Shown: piece by piece, positions 32,448 through 38,709 of the stretch
Position numbering within the stretch: position 1 is the first letter of the stretch
Layout: each line of letters starts with the position of its first letter
Assembly: GCA_022736205.1 (NCBI GenBank)
Contig: DZAT01000015.1
Coordinates: 1-38,709 of the forward strand
Length of the DNA stretch: 38,709 bases
Direction of reading: 5' to 3'
Source of the DNA: Thiomicrospira cyclica
GTDB taxonomy: Bacteria; Pseudomonadota; Gammaproteobacteria; Thiomicrospirales; Thiomicrospiraceae
Made by a program: the position numbers and the translations under genes
Notes under the pieces: model-generated
The model's input: the letters and a program-made list of their open reading frames with translations, nothing else
Databases searched by the model: none
Told to the model about the DNA's origin: nothing

Positions 32448-33395
32448 ATGGATCACTACCTAGCCACCAGCCCTAAAGCGAAAGACATTTTCAATCAAAT
32501 TCAAAGTGCCTTTGCACGCAATGGCATCACCCCCACGCCCATCAACTACTTGGTGTGGTACGAGTATTACCTCAACGAAAATAAAGCGCTCATCGAAGAG
32601 GTTAATAAAGCCCTAGCCAATGGCGGAAAATGGCATGATATCCTCGGCTTCCGCTTGTATCACGGATTGATTAAACAACAATGCACCGACATGCAAGACT
32701 TCGAAGAAGACCTTGCCAGTGCGCATTCTAGCCTGTCTGTAGCATTAAATGGATTAGGTGAAAATCTTAACAATCATGCAACCCTGCTTGCACAGGGGGC
32801 GACAACAGAGCAGCTCGCAGCATTACAGCAAAACAATGTGCGCATCAGCCAAGTACACCAAAACACGCAATTATTGTTGGCAACCATCAGTAAAAAAGCA
32901 GAAACAACCGTCAGTTTCAATTTTAAAGACCCCATTACCAAACTTTTCAATGAACGCCGTCTCGTCCAAGACATTGAAAAACTCAAACCCTTGGGCAATT
33001 TACCCCCTCTCGTTATCATCGACATGGACAACTTTAGCGCGATTCAACAAAATCATGGCGCATTGGTTGCCGAAAACCTCATTCGTTTTATTGCCCGCAC
33101 CCTTAGCAAACTGGCAGGCAAGAACCATTGCTATCGTACAGGCGATAACGAATTTGTTATTTTTACGGGAGAAGGCGAAGCAACATTAAGCGCAATAGCA
33201 GAAAAAGCACGCAGTGCCATTGCTGCAGCACAGCTCAAACGCAAAGATACAGGCGATGTCATTGGCAACTTTACCGTTACGGGTGTTCTGTTTTATGTCG
33301 GAACGCGTGAATTTATTGAAATGTTAGAAACAGCACGCTATGGATTGCGTATGCTCAAAAATCGAGATCAGCGCAATAAAATTCATGAACTTTAG
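32448..33395 (+). CDS. Degenerate GGDEF-domain protein, probably a catalytically inactive c-di-GMP module
   Basis: The 315-residue protein starts with a helical domain (residues about 1-150) containing TPTPINYLVWYEYYLNENKA, an N-terminal region seen in several GGDEF proteins, then a GGDEF domain (LPPLVIIDMDNFSAIQQNHG). The signature reads TGDNEFVIF: GDNEF at 232-236 replaces GG[D/E]EF, so diguanylate cyclase activity is unlikely. It may act as a receptor or structural partner. It is inserted between holC and valS. An SD-like AAGGGAA precedes an out-of-frame ATG at 32438 (12 codons, stop 32476) that overlaps the start, so the chosen ATG at 32448 is not certain. Confidence 0.82.
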   Translation: MDHYLATSPKAKDIFNQIQSAFARNGITPTPINYLVWYEYYLNENKALIEEVNKALANGGKWHDILGFRLYHGLIKQQCTDMQDFEEDLASAHSSLSVALNGLGENLNNHATLLAQGATTEQLAALQQNNVRISQVHQNTQLLLATISKKAETTVSFNFKDPITKLFNERRLVQDIEKLKPLGNLPPLVIIDMDNFSAIQQNHGALVAENLIRFIARTLSKLAGKNHCYRTGDNEFVIFTGEGEATLSAIAEKARSAIAAAQLKRKDTGDVIGNFTVTGVLFYVGTREFIEMLETARYGLRMLKNRDQRNKIHEL

Positions 33396-33409
33396 CCCAG
33401 ACTAACGCC

Positions 33410-33438
33410 TAAACAGGCGTGCTTGTCCATGCTATAAT
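33410..33438 (+). promoter_or_regulatory. valS: Sigma-70-type promoter for valS
   Basis: TAAACA at 33410-33415, a 17-bp spacer, then a perfect TATAAT at 33433-33438. Transcription would begin near 33445, inside the loop of the inverted repeat at 33420-33481. The -35 box matches 4 of 6. Confidence 0.6.
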
Positions 33439-33481
33439 GATGCAATTTACATCATCAAAAATTGGCACGCATGGACAAGCA
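33420..33481 (+). promoter_or_regulatory. 13-bp inverted repeat enclosing the valS promoter and start codon
   Basis: TGCTTGTCCATGC (33420-33432) and GCATGGACAAGCA (33469-33481) are perfectly complementary with 36 nt between. The right arm contains the valS ATG (33471-33473). RNA reading through from upstream genes could hide the start codon, whereas RNA begun at the local -10 box (33433-33438) would lack the left arm. The mechanism is inferred. Confidence 0.6.
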
Positions 33482-36269
33482 TTACGACCCGACCGCGATC
33501 GAAAGCAAATGGTACCCACTTTGGGAAAATAACGGCTACTTCAAACCACAAGCAACAGGCGATAGCAGCTACTGCGTCATGCTGCCGCCCCCCAATGTCA
33601 CGGGCAGCTTGCATATGGGTCACGCCTTCCAAGACACCATTATGGATGCACTGGTTCGTTACCACCGTATGACGGGCAAGAAAACCTTATGGCAACCAGG
33701 TACAGACCATGCGGGTATCGCGACGCAAATGGTGGTTGAGCGTCAACTGGCGGCAGCAGGGTCGAGCCGTCACGACTTAGGACGCGAAGCGTTTTTAGAA
33801 AAAGTCTGGCAATGGAAAGGCGAGTCAGGCGGCACGATCACACGCCAAATGCGTCGTTTGGGTGCAAGTTGCGATTGGTCACGCGAACGCTTTACCATGG
33901 ACGATGGCTTAAACGACGCGGTCAAAGAAGTTTTTGTGCGCCTGTTTGACGATGGCTTAATCTATCGTGGTAAGCGTTTGGTCAACTGGGATCCTGTGTT
34001 ACAAACGGCTGTTTCTGACTTAGAAGTCATTAGTGAAGAAGAACAAGGCAGCATGTGGCATTTCCGCTATCCCCTGACCGACGGTTCGGGTAGTTTGGTG
34101 GTGGCGACAACACGCCCCGAAACCATGCTGGGCGATACTGCCGTCGCCGTCAACCCTGACGATGAACGCTATGCGAGTTTCATTGGCAAAACCATCACCT
34201 TGCCGTTAGTGGGTCGCGAAATCCCGATTATTAGCGATAGCTATGTCGATGCGGCGTTTGGTACAGGTTGTGTCAAAATCACCCCTGCGCACGACTTTAA
34301 CGACTATGCCATTGGTCAGCGTCATAGCTTGCCGATGATTACCATCCTCACCCCCACCGCGCACATTGCCGACAATGCGCCAGATGCTTATCGTGGACTT
34401 GATCGCTTTGTCGCCCGTAAGAAAATCGTTGCTGATTTGGATGCATTGGGATTGTTGGTCGAAATCAAACCGCATACCCTGATGGTACCGCGTGGCGATC
34501 GTACGCAATCGGTCATTGAACCCATGCTCACCGACCAGTGGTTTGTTGACTTGACCCGCGACGAGCAAGCCGATGGTCGCAAAGGTGGTAAAGCAGCCAT
34601 TACCGACCCTGCCCTTGCCTGCGTTGCCGATGGTCGCGTGCAATTTGTACCCGACAACTGGTCGAACACCTACAACCAATGGCTCAACAACATTCAAGAC
34701 TGGTGTATCAGTCGTCAAATCTGGTGGGGACACCGCATCCCTGCTTGGTACGATGATGCTGGCAATATCTATGTTGCGCGTTCAGAAGACGAAGCTCGCA
34801 GCAAATACAAGCTCGCAGCACACCTCGAGTTACGTCAGGACACAGATGTGCTCGATACGTGGTTCTCATCTGCCTTGTGGCCATTCAGCACGCTCGGCTG
34901 GCCGAATCAAAGCGCAGAACTCAAAGACTTCTACCCCACCAGCACGCTGGTAACGGGGTTTGACATCATCTTCTTCTGGGTTGCACGTATGGTGATGTTC
35001 GGCTTGTATTTCGCCGACGATGTGCCATTTAAAACCGTCTATGTGCATGGTTTGGTACGCGATGGCGAAGGTCAAAAAATGTCGAAATCGAAGGGCAATG
35101 TCCTCGACCCGATTGATCTGATTGACGGCATTACGCTGGACGACTTGGTTGCCAAGCGCACCACAGGCTTGATGCAACCCGACATGGCAAAGAAAATTGA
35201 AGCCAAGACACGCAAAGAATTTGCCGATGGTATCCCTGCCTATGGCACAGATGCGCTACGCTTTACCTTTGCTTCTTTAGCAAGCAATGGACGTGATATT
35301 CGTTTCGATCAAAAACGCTGCGAAGGTTACCGTAATTTCTGTAACAAGTTATGGAACGCTACGCGCTTCGTATTAATGAACACCGAAGACAAAGACACAG
35401 GACTGGATAACAGCGCCGCGTGTGATTACAGCCAAGCAGACAAATGGATTATCTCGCGTTTGCAACAGGTCGAAGGTGAAGTGATTCGCCATTTCGAGCA
35501 ATATCGTTTAGATTTATTATCACAAGAAATTTACGACTTCTTCTGGTCGGACTACTGTGACTGGTACTTAGAGTTAACGAAACCTGTACTCAATAATCCA
35601 GACAGCTCTGATGCACAAAAACGTGCTGCTCGTAAAACACTGGTGCGCGTGTTAGAGGCAACGCTTCGCCTCATGCACCCGATTATGCCATTTGTAACTG
35701 AGGAAATTTGGCAACGCGTTGCCCCACTCGCGGGCAAGTCTGGCGATACCATCAGTACACAAGCTTTCCCTGTGCCACGCGCTGATGGCATTTGCCCGAT
35801 TGCCTTAGGCAATATTGCATGGCTACAAGAGGCGATTTTAGCGGTACGTCGTTTACGTAACGACCTAAACGTTGCGCCCAGCAAACCCATTAGCCTAATT
35901 GCGAGCGATGCTAGTGACGCCGATAAAGCACGGTTAAAAGACTTCGCTGCCTATTTACGTTTCTTAACCAAAGTCGATGCGATTGACCTGAGCGACACAG
36001 ATCCAACACAGGCTGCGGTTGCCTTGGTTGGCAATCTGAAACTATTCTTACCGATGGCGGGTTTAATCGATTTTGATGCAGAACGCGCACGTTTGCAAAA
36101 AGAAATCGACAAACACAGCATCGAAATTGAAAAACTAGACGTAAAACTCAGCAACCCCGCTTTTGTCGATAAAGCCCCTGCTGCATTGGTAGAAAAAGAA
36201 AAAGCACGGTTACAAGACAACAAAACAGCCAAAGCCAACTTGGAGAAGCAATATGCTGCCTTACAATAA
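33471..36269 (+). CDS. valS: Valine--tRNA ligase
   Basis: The 932-residue class I synthetase has the HIGH-type motif HMGH (residues 48-51, in [13 protein letters not shown]), KMSKS (536-540), the editing domain with [15 protein letters not shown], the anticodon-binding domain, and the C-terminal coiled-coil arm ([20 protein letters not shown]). It charges tRNA-Val and hydrolyses misactivated threonine. I chose the ATG at 33471 ([15 protein letters not shown]); a TTG at 33462 would add three residues. The downstream YgiM-like gene starts inside its last codons. Confidence 0.96.
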   Translation: MDKHYDPTAIESKWYPLWENNGYFKPQATGDSSYCVMLPPPNVTGSLHMGHAFQDTIMDALVRYHRMTGKKTLWQPGTDHAGIATQMVVERQLAAAGSSRHDLGREAFLEKVWQWKGESGGTITRQMRRLGASCDWSRERFTMDDGLNDAVKEVFVRLFDDGLIYRGKRLVNWDPVLQTAVSDLEVISEEEQGSMWHFRYPLTDGSGSLVVATTRPETMLGDTAVAVNPDDERYASFIGKTITLPLVGREIPIISDSYVDAAFGTGCVKITPAHDFNDYAIGQRHSLPMITILTPTAHIADNAPDAYRGLDRFVARKKIVADLDALGLLVEIKPHTLMVPRGDRTQSVIEPMLTDQWFVDLTRDEQADGRKGGKAAITDPALACVADGRVQFVPDNWSNTYNQWLNNIQDWCISRQIWWGHRIPAWYDDAGNIYVARSEDEARSKYKLAAHLELRQDTDVLDTWFSSALWPFSTLGWPNQSAELKDFYPTSTLVTGFDIIFFWVARMVMFGLYFADDVPFKTVYVHGLVRDGEGQKMSKSKGNVLDPIDLIDGITLDDLVAKRTTGLMQPDMAKKIEAKTRKEFADGIPAYGTDALRFTFASLASNGRDIRFDQKRCEGYRNFCNKLWNATRFVLMNTEDKDTGLDNSAACDYSQADKWIISRLQQVEGEVIRHFEQYRLDLLSQEIYDFFWSDYCDWYLELTKPVLNNPDSSDAQKRAARKTLVRVLEATLRLMHPIMPFVTEEIWQRVAPLAGKSGDTISTQAFPVPRADGICPIALGNIAWLQEAILAVRRLRNDLNVAPSKPISLIASDASDADKARLKDFAAYLRFLTKVDAIDLSDTDPTQAAVALVGNLKLFLPMAGLIDFDAERARLQKEIDKHSIEIEKLDVKLSNPAFVDKAPAALVEKEKARLQDNKTAKANLEKQYAALQ

Positions 36270-36999
36270 TTCAGTCAAAATTGGATTAGCTTTAACCTTA
36301 GCTACAGTTAGCCTAAGCGCAATCGCAGAAGACCCTGTTGCACCTGCAACAGCACCGGCAGCGGAAGCTGCAAAACCTGCTTTTGAAGTTAAGGACATGC
36401 CTGCGAAACGCCTTTGGGTTTCGGATCGACTGGAAACCCCCTTACGCTCTTGTCCAGGCGACAAATGCCGTGTGGTAAAGGTTGTTCGTCCAGGTAACGA
36501 AATGACTCAAATCGGCTACACCGCCGATGGCTGGGCACTCGTTAGCACTGGCGATGTTAAAGGCTATCTACCCAAACGCTATCTACAAGATGCGCCTGTT
36601 GCCAGCCAACAGCTTGAAGGCGCACAACGTCAATCACTCGAAGCAGTACAAGCGCAACAATCACTTAAAACGGAAATGGACACACTTAAAAGCCGTGCCC
36701 AATCGGCTGAAACAGAAGTCGGAACCCTGCGAAAAGACAACTACGAACTCAAGCAAGAATTAGAGTACGTCAAAACCGTTTCGACACAAACCTTAATGGT
36801 TAACGAAGACAATCGTCGTCTCAAGTCAGAAGTCGAAGCGCTACGTCAGCGCAATGCCATTTTAGAACAAGAAGCAGGCGATGTTGAAGGTAAGAACCAA
36901 CGCGCATGGTTTATGATCGGCGCAGGCGTGCTCTTTATTGGTTGGTTAGTGGGTCGTTTTGCCCGCGGTCCACGTCGTAAAGGCTGGAATCAAATTTAA
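36253..36999 (+). CDS. YgiM-like SH3-domain and membrane-anchor protein
   Basis: The 248-residue protein has a signal peptide ([20 protein letters not shown], then LSAIAED), a bacterial SH3 domain (about 50-115, [20 protein letters not shown]), a coiled coil (about 120-215, [20 protein letters not shown]) and a C-terminal TM with a basic tail ([20 protein letters not shown], then PRRKGWNQI). This matches the TIGR04211 SH3/anchor family that includes E. coli YgiM. The exact role is unproven; envelope attachment is inferred. The ATG overlaps valS by 17 nt with GGAG 7 nt upstream. The gene ends before a strong terminator. Confidence 0.9.
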   Translation: MLPYNNSVKIGLALTLATVSLSAIAEDPVAPATAPAAEAAKPAFEVKDMPAKRLWVSDRLETPLRSCPGDKCRVVKVVRPGNEMTQIGYTADGWALVSTGDVKGYLPKRYLQDAPVASQQLEGAQRQSLEAVQAQQSLKTEMDTLKSRAQSAETEVGTLRKDNYELKQELEYVKTVSTQTLMVNEDNRRLKSEVEALRQRNAILEQEAGDVEGKNQRAWFMIGAGVLFIGWLVGRFARGPRRKGWNQI

Positions 37000-37029
37000 C
37001 GATCAGATTAACCTCAAAATTACGCCCAC

Positions 37030-37061
37030 AAAAAACCCCGCAATTGCTTGCGGGGTTTTTT
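37030..37061. terminator. Bidirectional terminator between the YgiM-like gene and groEL
   Basis: AAAAAACCCCGCAA, a 4-nt loop, then TTGCGGGGTTTTTT: a perfect 14-bp stem with A and T tracts on both sides. It is placed between the two convergent genes, 30 nt after one stop and 26 nt after the other. Confidence 0.93.
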
Positions 37062-37087
37062 AGTACAGACGGTAGGTAAGCGATTGC

Positions 37088-38709
<1,622 letters not shown>

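Noticed and set aside
33405-33420. ACGCCT-AAAC-AGGCGT hairpin as terminator of the GGDEF gene
   Set aside because: The stem is only 6 bp and no T-tract follows; it may just overlap the valS promoter.

Overview
The window looks like the chromosome of a flagellated, aerobic-type Gram-negative bacterium, most likely a gammaproteobacterium. The evidence is the gene order lptG-lptF / pepA-holC-valS, a CheV-FlgA-FlgM-FlgN flagellar block, an MdtABC-type RND pump, YajR with a C-terminal YAM domain, and a groEL close to the proteobacterial type. Composition is moderate to AT-leaning. I cannot name a genus from the sequence alone.

Layout. 1-2965: chemotaxis/flagellar block, with cheV (cut by the window edge) divergent from flgA, then a FliA-type promoter and flgM-flgN-pilZ. 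2968-12920: an RND efflux operon mdtA-mdtB-mdtC. Both of its internal junctions carry toxin-antitoxin-type genes: parDE between mdtA and mdtB, and between mdtB and mdtC a 2.05 kb block holding a HigBA-like pair, an Xre regulator, a tiny Cys-rich secreted peptide, a parE remnant and a MNT nucleotidyltransferase pair. 12975-16656: a MITE-like element, then the molybdate genes modE-modA-modB-modC on the minus strand, with matching ModE-like sites before modA and modE. 16688-18091: a YajR-like MFS transporter. 18171-20742: a compact restriction-modification island made of an EcoRI-type adenine methylase, a DUF262-HNH nuclease and a divergent C-protein-like Xre regulator with two tandem palindromic operators. 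20810-26049: uvrA and a poly-HAMP chemoreceptor, then a second MITE-like element. 26209-30375 (minus): lptF-lptG, an ABC exporter and a small membrane protein. 30452-36999 (plus): pepA, holC, a degenerate GGDEF protein, valS and a YgiM-like SH3/anchor protein. 37088-38709 (minus): groEL, cut about three residues after its start.

How the parts work together. FlgM, FlgN and the PilZ protein form a late flagellar unit that probably also reads into mdtA, because only 2 nt separate pilZ and mdtA. ModE probably controls both itself and modABC. The methylase, DUF262-HNH nuclease and C-like protein form a plausible self-regulated defence module. It is the best candidate here for a little-described system, together with the toxin-antitoxin genes sitting between cistrons of the efflux operon. 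Two TIR/TSD-bearing MITE-like elements and a paired palindromic repeat, one copy of which is translated in-frame inside MdtC, show recent small-repeat activity. No tRNA, rRNA, CRISPR array or complete transposase gene was seen.
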